DNA from: Geobacter sp.
GTDB taxonomy: Bacteria > Desulfobacterota > Desulfuromonadia > Geobacterales > Pseudopelobacteraceae
Length of the DNA stretch: 64,000 bases
Direction of reading: 5' to 3'
Assembly (NCBI GenBank): GCA_025360785.1
Contig: JANYBN010000014.1
Location: 33,704-97,703 of the forward strand
A model generated the notes under the pieces. That model was not told the origin of the DNA, did no database searches, and saw only the letters and a list, made by a program, of their open reading frames with translations. Below, in pieces: positions 9,881 through 19,108 of the stretch (position 1 is the first letter of the stretch; each line of letters starts with the position of its first letter). The translations under genes were made by a program, and so were the position numbers.

Positions 9881-12012
9881 TGGGAAATGAATTTAAAGAA
9901 TCTATCCATAAGGCGGTCAATAACGCCAATCTGACCGGCGCGCTCGGCAAGTTTTCCGAAGCCTACAAGGTCAACCGGGCCAAGGCGTACGAGGGGATCG
10001 ACTTCGAGGAACTACGCGGGAGGATCGCCGAACTGAAGTCCTATGCCGCTTCCCATCTTGATGAACTCTCCGACCAGTTTACAAAAAATGCCGAAGCGTG
10101 CGGTGCCACAGTTTTCCGGACCAACGACCCGGAAAAAGTCAGGGAATACATCCTGAAGGTCGCGCAGCAGAACAACGTCAAAACGGTTGTAAAATCTAAA
10201 TCCATGACAACAGAAGAGATTCACCTCAATCAGTATCTGGAGAAGGCCGGCATCATTGTCGGGGAAACCGATCTTGGTGAATGGATCATTCAACTGGCCG
10301 GACAGACACCATCGCATATGGTTATGCCCGCCATTCATATGACCAAGGAGGAGGTTTCCGATCTGTTCAGCAAGGAGGTCAACGAGCGACTTTCCTCCGA
10401 TATCCCCAGACTGGTCAAGGTAGCCAGAGAGAAACTCCGGCCAACGTTCCTCGCTGCCGATATGGGGATTTCCGGCGGGAACATTGCCGTGGCGGAAACC
10501 GGCAGCATTGTCCTGATGACCAACGAGGGGAACGCCCGGCTGGTAACGTCGCTGCCAAGAATCCACGTCGCACTGGTCGGCATCGAAAAGCTGATCGAGA
10601 AGTATGCCGATGTCGCCACAATTTTAAAAGCGCTTCCCCGCAGCGCCACGGCCCAGCTGCTGACCAGTTATGTATCGATCATCACCGGTCCGACGCCAAA
10701 CAGCGACGGGACGATGAAAGATATGCATATCATCCTGATGGATAACCGCCGCAGCGAGATGGCGGCCGACCCAAAATTCAAGCAGGCGCTGCAGTGCATC
10801 CGCTGCGCCTCCTGTCTTAACGTCTGTCCGGTGTATCGGCTGGTGGGGGGGCATGTCTTCGGCAAGGTGTATACCGGCGGCATCGGCACGATCCTGACCG
10901 CCTGGTTCGACGAACTGAAAAAATCCGAAGATATCCAGGGGCTCTGCATCCAGTGCGGCGCCTGCAAGGATGTCTGTCCCGGAAAGATCGACATTCCGGA
11001 TCTGATCATGGAGCTCCGGCGGCGGCTGGTGCAGGGACAAGGGGTACCGCTGCTGCAAAAGACGATCTATGCCGTGGTGAACAACCGCAAGCTGTTTCAC
11101 GGCATGCTGCGCGCCGCTTCAATCGCGGGCAAGCCGTTTACCTCAGGGAAATTCATCCGCCACCTGCCGCTGTTCCTGGCTGACCTGACCGACGGGCGCA
11201 GCCTCCCTGCTATTGCCGCCGAACCGTTCCGGGATCGTTTCAAGAAGTCTCAACAGCCGGAACTTAAGGAAAAAGTGGTTTTCTACGCCGGATGTCTGAT
11301 CGATTTTGCCTATCCGGAAATGGGAGAGGCGCTAGTCAAGATCCTCAACAAAGCAGGGATCGAGGTGCTGTTCCCTGAGGAACAGACCTGCTGCGGCGCT
11401 CCGGCCCGCTACAACGGCGCTTATGAGGTCGCGGAAAAGAACGCCATCGACAACATCAAGGCGCTTCTGAGTGTGGATGCAAGCTGGGTAATCTCCGCCT
11501 GTCCGACCTGCACCGTGGCACTGGCCCATGAATTCATCAGCACTTTTGAAAGCGTCGGGCAGACTGAATGGATGGAGAAGGCGAAGGAACTGGCAGCTAA
11601 AACCATCGATTTTTCCACCCTCGTCAAAAAGCTGATTGATGAAGGTCGCTTGACTCTGAAGGAGTGGCAAAAGCTTGACAAGGTCACCTACCATGATTCC
11701 TGTCATCTGAAACGGACGCTGAAAGTGTCGGATCAACCGAGGGAACTGCTGCAACGCGCCGGTTATGAAGTAACCGAGATGTTCGAGTGCGATACCTGCT
11801 GCGGCATGGGTGGGTCGTATTCGCTCAAGCTGCCGGAAATTTCGGGGCCGATACTGCAGCGCAAACTAAGGAACATCAAGGATACCGGCGCGCCGATTGT
11901 TGCCATGGATTGTCCAGGCTGCGTGATGCAGATCAGGGGGGGGCTGGATCAGGATGGCGCGAATGTGAAAGTCAGGCACACAGCCGAGCTGCTGGCGGAG
12001 CAGTTGGACTAA
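9880..12012 (+). CDS. LutB(LldF)-LutA(LldE) fusion: iron-sulfur L-lactate dehydrogenase subunit
   Basis: N-terminal LUD domain (KSKSMTTEEIHLN, ISGGNIAVAETGSIVL), two ferredoxin motifs (CIRCASCLNVCP, CIQCGACKDVCP), then two CCG domains (TCCGAPARY, TCCGMGGSY). Confidence 0.9.
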   Translation: MGNEFKESIHKAVNNANLTGALGKFSEAYKVNRAKAYEGIDFEELRGRIAELKSYAASHLDELSDQFTKNAEACGATVFRTNDPEKVREYILKVAQQNNVKTVVKSKSMTTEEIHLNQYLEKAGIIVGETDLGEWIIQLAGQTPSHMVMPAIHMTKEEVSDLFSKEVNERLSSDIPRLVKVAREKLRPTFLAADMGISGGNIAVAETGSIVLMTNEGNARLVTSLPRIHVALVGIEKLIEKYADVATILKALPRSATAQLLTSYVSIITGPTPNSDGTMKDMHIILMDNRRSEMAADPKFKQALQCIRCASCLNVCPVYRLVGGHVFGKVYTGGIGTILTAWFDELKKSEDIQGLCIQCGACKDVCPGKIDIPDLIMELRRRLVQGQGVPLLQKTIYAVVNNRKLFHGMLRAASIAGKPFTSGKFIRHLPLFLADLTDGRSLPAIAAEPFRDRFKKSQQPELKEKVVFYAGCLIDFAYPEMGEALVKILNKAGIEVLFPEEQTCCGAPARYNGAYEVAEKNAIDNIKALLSVDASWVISACPTCTVALAHEFISTFESVGQTEWMEKAKELAAKTIDFSTLVKKLIDEGRLTLKEWQKLDKVTYHDSCHLKRTLKVSDQPRELLQRAGYEVTEMFECDTCCGMGGSYSLKLPEISGPILQRKLRNIKDTGAPIVAMDCPGCVMQIRGGLDQDGANVKVRHTAELLAEQLD

Positions 12013-12068
12013 ATAATCATTATTTTGTTTTAGGTTGAAATAGTAAAAAACTAGGGTATGCTCTGCTC

Positions 12069-13328
12069 ATGATAAATACAACCACACTCGATAATGGCGT
12101 CCGGATCGTAACTCAGAACATCGGCTATATGCACACCGTAACCACCGGCATCTGGGTGGCCAACGGCACCCGCCATGAAGCCCCGGAAGATAACGGCGTT
12201 GCTCATTTTATTGAGCATATGCTGTTCAAAGGCACAAAGCGCCGGAGCGCTCATCAGATCACCCGTGAAATTGACTCGATGGGGGGCATTCTGAATGCCT
12301 TTACCGGACATGAATATGTTTGTTATTACGCCAAGGTTCTGGCTAAGTTTCTCCCCGGCGCCGCCGATCTGCTTGCTGATATTTTTCTGAATTCCACTTT
12401 TCCGCTTGACGAAATAGAGCGGGAGCGCAAGGTCGTTCTTCAGGAAATCAAGATGCGTGATGACTCGCCGGATGAGTACATTCACGATCACTTTCATCAA
12501 AACTTCTGGCGGGGTCAGAAGCTCGGCATGCCGGTTTTGGGGAGTGAGGAAACTGTTGCCGGCTTGTCTCATACCTCGATCCTGGCGCATAAAAACAGCC
12601 GCTATCGTCCTCAGGATATTATTATTGCAGCGGCAGGCAACGTGCGGCACGATGAACTGGTTGCTATACTGGCCCCCCTGTTTTCAGGGCTTTCTTCACA
12701 GTGGCAGCCGGGATCAAGCGATACTTTTGCGCATGCAGAAAAGAAGGTAAATCTTATTGAACGGGAGATGGAACAGACGCTTGTATGCCTCGGTACACGT
12801 TCACTCCGTTATGATCATCCGGATCGTTATGCGCTCTTTTTACTAACGACTATTCTGGGCGGCGGGATGAGTTCACGCCTGTTTCAGGAGGTTCGCGAGA
12901 AGAAAGGGCTGGCGTATTCGGTCTACTCGTACATCATATCCCATGCCGACTCCGGGGCGCTGGTTGTCTACGCCGGCACCGAAAAGGGTCATTGTCTTGA
13001 AGTAATTGATATTGCGCAGCGTGAGTTGTCGCGTCTTGTTACCGAAGCGGTGCCGCATGACGAGCTTGATGCAGCACGGGAACAGCTTAAAGGCAAAACG
13101 CTCATGTCGCTTGAAAGCAGCGACAGTTTGATGACGCGACTGGCCAAAAATGAAATCTATCTTCAAAAGCAGCAGTCCATTGAAGACGTTCTCGCCAATT
13201 ACGATGCGGTCAGCAGCAACGATCTTCAAAGGGTGTCTCAGGATTTAATCAAGAGTGATTACCTGCATCTGGAAGTTATGGGGCAGGTTGCCGATCTGGG
13301 GCTGTCTGTACAGATGCTGGCAGTTTAG
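12069..13328 (+). CDS. M16-family zinc peptidase (processing peptidase-like)
   Basis: HFIEHMLFKGT (HxxEH) inverted zinc motif; GGGMSSRLFQEVREKKGLAYSVYS. Confidence 0.93.
   Translation: MINTTTLDNGVRIVTQNIGYMHTVTTGIWVANGTRHEAPEDNGVAHFIEHMLFKGTKRRSAHQITREIDSMGGILNAFTGHEYVCYYAKVLAKFLPGAADLLADIFLNSTFPLDEIERERKVVLQEIKMRDDSPDEYIHDHFHQNFWRGQKLGMPVLGSEETVAGLSHTSILAHKNSRYRPQDIIIAAAGNVRHDELVAILAPLFSGLSSQWQPGSSDTFAHAEKKVNLIEREMEQTLVCLGTRSLRYDHPDRYALFLLTTILGGGMSSRLFQEVREKKGLAYSVYSYIISHADSGALVVYAGTEKGHCLEVIDIAQRELSRLVTEAVPHDELDAAREQLKGKTLMSLESSDSLMTRLAKNEIYLQKQQSIEDVLANYDAVSSNDLQRVSQDLIKSDYLHLEVMGQVADLGLSVQMLAV
13276..13328 (+). repeat. Left copy of 53-bp near-direct repeat (3' end of M16 peptidase gene)
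   Basis: 46/53 identical, ungapped, to 19959-20011. Confidence 0.85.
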
Positions 13329-13383
13329 TGAGTTCTGAAATGCCCTGATTATAAGGGGCTCGAAAATAAAAAATGAAGTTATA

Positions 13384-13417
13384 AAATGCCTACCTGCAAG
13401 CTTGCAGGTAGGCATTT
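13384..13417. terminator. 34-bp perfect palindrome AAATGCCTACCTGCAAGCTTGCAGGTAGGCATTT
   Basis: Located between convergent gene ends (M16 peptidase and FHA protein), followed by a T-rich run. Confidence 0.75.
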
Positions 13418-13510
13418 AGTTTTGTACTATTATTTTTCAAAATTTATATCATCAGGATACATCAATTGCATCTTCCCGGTTACAGCTTTCATTCCAGAAT
13501 CGGTGAAATA

Positions 13511-14620
13511 TTATGCAGGAGAGATTCTGAGGTTGATCGGTCCAATAGATATCAGGTCGTTTGCGACAAGCCGCTTCTTGCTAATCGTCTCGCCGTTAAC
13601 CTTAGTGCCGTTTTTACTCGCCAGATCTTCAATTATCAGTTTATTATCAAGCATTTTGAGTTCTGCATGTCGTCGTGAAATACGCTGATCGTCCAGTATC
13701 AAATCACAGTCTTTACGGCCGATTACACAAGGAAGCGTTACAGTAAAGCGTTCCCCCTGCAGAGGCCCTGACTCTACAGAAAGTACGAAGCTAGGGAGCT
13801 TCGGTTCTTGACGGAGTGCCTTGACAAGTACCTCGACACCCCCCATTGCAGATATTGGCGATATCTCAGTATCCCCTCTACGTCGGTTTTTCGGATTTCC
13901 ATCAGGCATTGGCGATATCTCTGCATCTCTTCTACGTCTGTTTTTCGGATACCCTACAGAAAAAAGTTTATCAAGCGAATCTTTGTCAAGCAGGGTTGAG
14001 TCCTCTGCCATAGTTGTAACCATGTCACGGAAAATAAATGCCTGCACCTTATCTTTAGGTTGAAATGCATAGAGCAGCATCTCTTCGTCGACAGTCATTC
14101 CTTCAGGCCGTTCGTAAGACAGATCGGAGTAATGAGCAAGAGCCCCCTTACCATCCTTGAAGAAGAAAAAATTTATTTTTTTGTCCCGGCAAAGAGCTAT
14201 CATCGCATCAGCACCAACCTCACCGATCTGTCGGACGATGCATTCAATGTCGATAAGAGAGGTAGGAGCTTTGACTGCAGGTTCTTCCTGCAGAAAGAGC
14301 ACCATGCTTTTCAGCAGAACCGGATCAGTCTCGCAGAGGGTAACGGACATTGACTCTTCGGCGGATCTTGCCAGTTGCTCCCCAAACTTCTGAATAGAGT
14401 AGCTGATCGGTTTGCAGTCTCCATATCTGCCGGCGGCATAGGGAGCGCCATTAAAGAAAAAGAGAAAAAGAAGGGAAGGTTCATCGTTAGCAATCTCCAG
14501 GTATCCAGTAAAAGGTGGAGAAGCAGCGTAGACCGTCTTCAGCAAACTGTGCAACAGCTTACGGGAAAAAGGTTTTTCATCGCAGAGTACTTTCTGTCGA
14601 GGGAATTGGTAGTTATTCAT
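13511..14620 (-). CDS. FHA-domain protein with an uncharacterised N-terminal region
   Basis: C-terminal FHA: CVIGRKDCDLILDDQRISRRHAELKMLDNKLIIEDLASKNGTKVNGE; start MNNYQF chosen. Confidence 0.85.
   Translation of the reverse strand: MNNYQFPRQKVLCDEKPFSRKLLHSLLKTVYAASPPFTGYLEIANDEPSLLFLFFFNGAPYAAGRYGDCKPISYSIQKFGEQLARSAEESMSVTLCETDPVLLKSMVLFLQEEPAVKAPTSLIDIECIVRQIGEVGADAMIALCRDKKINFFFFKDGKGALAHYSDLSYERPEGMTVDEEMLLYAFQPKDKVQAFIFRDMVTTMAEDSTLLDKDSLDKLFSVGYPKNRRRRDAEISPMPDGNPKNRRRGDTEISPISAMGGVEVLVKALRQEPKLPSFVLSVESGPLQGERFTVTLPCVIGRKDCDLILDDQRISRRHAELKMLDNKLIIEDLASKNGTKVNGETISKKRLVANDLISIGPINLRISPA
13854..13961. repeat. Two tandem 54-bp units inside the FHA gene
   Basis: ATTGGCGATATCTC(A/T)G(T/C)ATC..CTCTACGTC.G.TTTTCGGAT; encodes NPKNRRR(R/G)D(A/T)EISP repeats of 18 aa. 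Confidence 0.8.
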
Positions 14621-14679
14621 ATTTTGTGTATAGCAGGCTGCTGCATAGTTTGTCAATTCCATGAAGGTGCGTGGTCCTA

Positions 14680-15732
14680 CTACATGGGGGCAGGACGGCC
14701 AAAATAATATCCTTGGGCGAGTTCAAATCCGATAGTTTTGCAAGTTTCAGCCTCCTCACGACTATCAATACCTTCAGCCAGCGTACGAATACCGGCATCA
14801 TGTGCCATCTTTACCAGAGTTTCCACTATGGAACGCGAGATTTCCGAACGTTGCTGGATGTTCTTAATAAGTGCGATATCAAACTTGACAATGTCTGGAA
14901 CCGAGTCAAGCAACTCGACAAGCCGTGACTGACCTGCTCCAAAATCATCATAAACAAGCAACATATCCAGTTCATTCAGCATTGATCTCAGTTTTTTCAT
15001 CATTTCAACATTGGTGACCGTGTTCTCATGGAGTTCCATCCCCAGTTTCAAATCCGGTACAGACTGTCTAAGCTTTTTCAAGGATTTGCCCAAGCATTCA
15101 ATATCCATCTCTTCCGGCAGAGTATTAAAGAGGATCAGCTCCTTCACCCCTAGTTGTGCAGCGTATTCAAGCGCTGTATTTCTGAACAGCTCACTCAATT
15201 CGATCTGCCTTCCAATCCGTCGGGAAATCTGGAACAACTGTGAGGGACTTTTCGGAAGGCCATCATAGTCAATTCTTCCCAGGATCTCGTACCCTATTAA
15301 AGCACCGTCAGAGAGAGAAATCAGTGGCTGAAAATGTGGTACAACCGCTTTCAGGTCGAGCATCCGTTCTAGATTTTCTGCCTCCGGATTAATTATCTGA
15401 GTACATTCCGAATCATCGATCTGCTCCACAACATCGAACCTGATTCCGCCAATTGTGATATAGTCGCCATGATTAAGAAGATGATTTTCAGTCAAACGCC
15501 TGCCGTTGACAAAAGTACCGTTGGTACTGCCGCAATCCTTGATCCTCCAGCCGTCAAAAGCTTCGAGTATTTCGGCATGCTTTCGAGAGGCCTCCTCCGC
15601 AGCCACAAGAAGGCTTGATCCTTCCTTCCGTCCAATGACAAATGGCGAATGTTCAATAGGAATTACCCACAAACTTCCATCTTGAGATTTCCTCTCAAGC
15701 CTAAGCGGGATCGTGTTTCCGGCTGAAATCAT
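14680..15732 (-). CDS. FHA-EAL domain protein
   Basis: N-terminal FHA (FVIGRKEGSSLLVAAEEASRKHAEIL...DCGSTNGTFVNGRRL), C-terminal EAL fold (LIGYEILGR, VYDDFGAGQSRL, LAEGIDSREEAE, AQGYYFGRPAP). Confidence 0.9.
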   Translation of the reverse strand: MISAGNTIPLRLERKSQDGSLWVIPIEHSPFVIGRKEGSSLLVAAEEASRKHAEILEAFDGWRIKDCGSTNGTFVNGRRLTENHLLNHGDYITIGGIRFDVVEQIDDSECTQIINPEAENLERMLDLKAVVPHFQPLISLSDGALIGYEILGRIDYDGLPKSPSQLFQISRRIGRQIELSELFRNTALEYAAQLGVKELILFNTLPEEMDIECLGKSLKKLRQSVPDLKLGMELHENTVTNVEMMKKLRSMLNELDMLLVYDDFGAGQSRLVELLDSVPDIVKFDIALIKNIQQRSEISRSIVETLVKMAHDAGIRTLAEGIDSREEAETCKTIGFELAQGYYFGRPAPM

Positions 15733-15999
15733 TAATTCTTTCCCAAGGCAAAAGCCAACATAATTACAGAGAAACAAACAAAAGTATCGTGGCTCATATA
15801 CCGAGTTAAAAGCTATTTAAGGAATAGTGAATTCCCTTTTGAGTAAAATAAAAAATACACCTCGGGTATAGGTAGTGTCAAGATATCATAACAAGCTCTA
15901 ACGGTGTGTGAATTAGAGGGGGAAGCCATCTACCTTCAATAATAGCTTTACCCCGTAATATAAAATTGATAATATTTTATTAGAGTTGGAGATTAATCT

Positions 16000-16896
16000 A
16001 TGAATACAATAGCATCTGTTGACCTATCACAATATATTGGTGCAAATATCGGCACTGTTACTCTGGTCAAATTATTGGGCCGCGGAGCTATGGGCGCAGT
16101 GTTTATTGGGTATCAGGCTACTCTCAAGCGCCAGGTTGCAGTTAAAATCCTCCCCAAAGCACTTGCGAGCAGCACAAGAGCCCAGCAGATGTTTCGCGAT
16201 GAAGCTGAGACGGTCGGGATACTTACCCATCCAAATATTGTGCCTGTATACGAGATGGGAGAGACCGACGATTTCTTTTTTCAAGTCATGCAACTGGTTG
16301 TTGGCCATGATCTGAGAACTATTATTGGCAAGGCACGCAAACATCCGGTTCCAACCAAGCGAATCCTTCCGGTATTGGAAACAATCCGGTATATCTGCCA
16401 GATGCTTGATGCCCTCGGATATGCTCATGAAGAAGGTGTTTACCATCAGGACATCAAGCCGGCAAACATTCTTGTTGATGACCGTTTCAAACGTCTCCTT
16501 GTGGCCGATTTTGGCATAGCCCGAACTGTTTGGGCTGAATACAGTTCAACATCGATGCTTGTCGGGACCCCAACATACATGTCCCCCGAACAGGCTGCCT
16601 GCGCTGCAATTGATGGCCGAACCGATATCTACTCCGTTGGCGTTATGCTCATGGAGATGACAGCCGGTTTTTTGCCGATGCATAAAGAACCGGTTGCAGA
16701 TCTGATCAAACGCAAGAAAACCGAGCCGGACACTTTTTTTACCGCCAGGCCATCTGAAATTAATCACACTATAAACTGCGAGCTTGAGGCAATAATTTTA
16801 AAGGCAATTGAGCCGCACCCTAATAATCGTTTTACCGATTGCCTGGAGTTTAAAACCGTGCTCGAAGCTTATGTTAGCAAGAGTGGCTTGAATTAG
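16000..16896 (+). CDS. Serine/threonine protein kinase (Hanks-type)
   Basis: GRGAMGAVFIGYQ, VAVKILPK, HQDIKPANILVDD, VADFGIART, GTPTYMSPEQ. Confidence 0.95.
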   Translation: MNTIASVDLSQYIGANIGTVTLVKLLGRGAMGAVFIGYQATLKRQVAVKILPKALASSTRAQQMFRDEAETVGILTHPNIVPVYEMGETDDFFFQVMQLVVGHDLRTIIGKARKHPVPTKRILPVLETIRYICQMLDALGYAHEEGVYHQDIKPANILVDDRFKRLLVADFGIARTVWAEYSSTSMLVGTPTYMSPEQAACAAIDGRTDIYSVGVMLMEMTAGFLPMHKEPVADLIKRKKTEPDTFFTARPSEINHTINCELEAIILKAIEPHPNNRFTDCLEFKTVLEAYVSKSGLN

Positions 16897-16936
16897 CCGG
16901 TTTGTCATTTTGTTGAATACAGGGATTTAACTTGAT

Positions 16937-19102
16937 ATGTCAGAAATTGCTATCGATTTAAAGCAGGCTTTGCTGGTTGCCAGGGCATTCAACCTGGCAT
17001 TCAATAATGCTTTTATGTATGGGGGAAGCCACCAGACTACCAAAGATAGTGCTGCAACTTTTTTTCATGTTTTGCAGCCCATGCTTGACATTGTAAGCAT
17101 TATCTCTGTAAGCGCAGAAAAGGACTCTATTTTTTTTGAAAATCATTGTGTGGACAAGCTGGTTAGCGTTCAGCGAATCAACAATCGGTTCAAAAAGACT
17201 GGAGTCCAATCCATCAGCTTTGACAAGGAAGCTTCCCAGGAAAGTGCTCTGGGATTGTTTTACATAATGGGGTCGTTATCTGATTTTCAGAGCGTCGATT
17301 CAATGCAGGCTTACATTACTAATGAGCGTCTTTCGGGATTAAGAATCAATTATGTCGTTTATCAGAAAATCACTATTGACGACGCCATCGTCAATAAAAC
17401 TACCCTTTCGGAAACTCAGCTGCTGCTTAGCGCTCAGCAGAGCCTTGGTACCGGGTCTTATTTTCAGGCTGATCAAGCTGGAATCCTCAGGAAATTTTCG
17501 GAAATGTTGTCTCTGCGTAATTCCGCAGATGAAAATGAGGTTTCAGGAACAGGAGTTGCCAACACTTCCAGTTTATTTCAAGCCGAATATGACAAATTCA
17601 TATCAACTCAAATAAAGTCCTTCAATAATCAACTCAATTCAACGGAGGAATACGAAGATGGAACCAGCCTTACTCCTGCTGAAATGCTTGAATCAATCTA
17701 TAAGCTTAAAGAAAGTGCTCTTGAAGATCTCAAGCTTAAAAGAGAAACAGGAAAGCTGACTTCTACTGAAGAACTTGCCATAACCGAAATAAATCAGATT
17801 AGCTACCAGGTTATTGTGCGGCTGATCAAGGAAGAATACAGAAACGACCGAAAGATTTCCGTCAAGAGACTGGCCCAGATTATTCGGCGTATGCTGCCTG
17901 ATATCAAAGAGTTGAAGTATCTGCTGCCACAGCTTAAAGATGGCCTTTTTGCTGAAGGGATGTCGCCTTCCGATTACTTGTCACTGGTAAAAGAGCTGAA
18001 CAAAGAACTCGACAGTGATGGTTTGATTCAGATTTTGATTGAGGCATCTGACCAGATCGGACTCTCCTTCAATGAATTACTTGAAGGGATCAAGGAATCC
18101 CCTGAAGAAGCGGCCAAGCTTATCGTTCTAGCTGCGGAAATCAAAAAGGGGGGCGTCACTGCTGATGACGAACAGATGTCGGCAGTTTTGAGCGATTACA
18201 TCGAAAAAGTGAGTCGAGCCCTGGCGCTACAGTCACCTGAAGCGGTAGCCCCCGGTGGCGGGATGATGCTTAAAACCGCTGTCACAAGAATCGAGCGGGA
18301 AATTCTTGACCGGTTGAAAGCACAGAATGTCGGCGTCAACACGGTTTCTGAAGTGGCGCAAAAGCTGGCAAACCAGTTCACCGAAACTGTTTCTGTTTTA
18401 AAAGGAGATTGGGTCAGAACTAACGTCAATAGTTCTAAAAAGCCGGATGAGGAAACGCTGCTGTCGATAATTGAGCAAATTGCCGAACATGGGCAGGGGG
18501 GTGATGGCGTTACGGCGGAGATCCGGGCAATTCTGATTGCCAATGGTTTTACTACCGAGACGATTGATAATATTGTCAAAAAAGCGCAACTGCGTGCCGT
18601 TGCGGCAATAACTCATAAAATAGAAATCCCGGAAGGCGCCTATAATGCCTCGACCATGGTCTTTTTTATCAATCTTGAAATCAAGCGCAACTGCCGCTAC
18701 AACTCGCCATTTTCCACTATTCTTGTCACGTATGAAAAAATAATCGATCTACAGAAGGGCACTATTATTGATGAGACACCGGACATACATATTCAGTTGA
18801 CCAACCAGGCCCTGAACATATTGAAAGATATGAAGCGAGATCTGGACGTGGTTGGAATTTGTACCATAAACAATATAAGCATCCCGCTTATGGTGCTGCC
18901 TATGACAGAAATGACCGGAGCGCTTTTTGTAAAAAAGAGGATTTACAAAGACTTCCCACAGCATGAATTTATTGTTAACGGCATTGTAGTTCACGTCGAT
19001 CCGGTGGTTACGGTGTCACACTTTGACAGAAATCTGACAACCGACAAAATCACCTACTTGAAGGCTATTTATCAGCTTCATTGTCAACCAAAACTGCAAT
19101 AG
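16937..19102 (+). CDS. 721-aa protein of unknown function; C-terminal degenerate GGDEF-like region
   Basis: Between kinase and phosphatase in an apparent operon; C-term NLEIKRNCRYNSPFSTILVTYEKI...LNILKDMKRDLDVVGICTINNISIPLMVLPMTEMTGALFVKKRI follows the GGDEF pattern without GGDEF residues. Confidence 0.75.
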   Translation: MSEIAIDLKQALLVARAFNLAFNNAFMYGGSHQTTKDSAATFFHVLQPMLDIVSIISVSAEKDSIFFENHCVDKLVSVQRINNRFKKTGVQSISFDKEASQESALGLFYIMGSLSDFQSVDSMQAYITNERLSGLRINYVVYQKITIDDAIVNKTTLSETQLLLSAQQSLGTGSYFQADQAGILRKFSEMLSLRNSADENEVSGTGVANTSSLFQAEYDKFISTQIKSFNNQLNSTEEYEDGTSLTPAEMLESIYKLKESALEDLKLKRETGKLTSTEELAITEINQISYQVIVRLIKEEYRNDRKISVKRLAQIIRRMLPDIKELKYLLPQLKDGLFAEGMSPSDYLSLVKELNKELDSDGLIQILIEASDQIGLSFNELLEGIKESPEEAAKLIVLAAEIKKGGVTADDEQMSAVLSDYIEKVSRALALQSPEAVAPGGGMMLKTAVTRIEREILDRLKAQNVGVNTVSEVAQKLANQFTETVSVLKGDWVRTNVNSSKKPDEETLLSIIEQIAEHGQGGDGVTAEIRAILIANGFTTETIDNIVKKAQLRAVAAITHKIEIPEGAYNASTMVFFINLEIKRNCRYNSPFSTILVTYEKIIDLQKGTIIDETPDIHIQLTNQALNILKDMKRDLDVVGICTINNISIPLMVLPMTEMTGALFVKKRIYKDFPQHEFIVNGIVVHVDPVVTVSHFDRNLTTDKITYLKAIYQLHCQPKLQ

Positions 19103-19108
19103 AATTAT

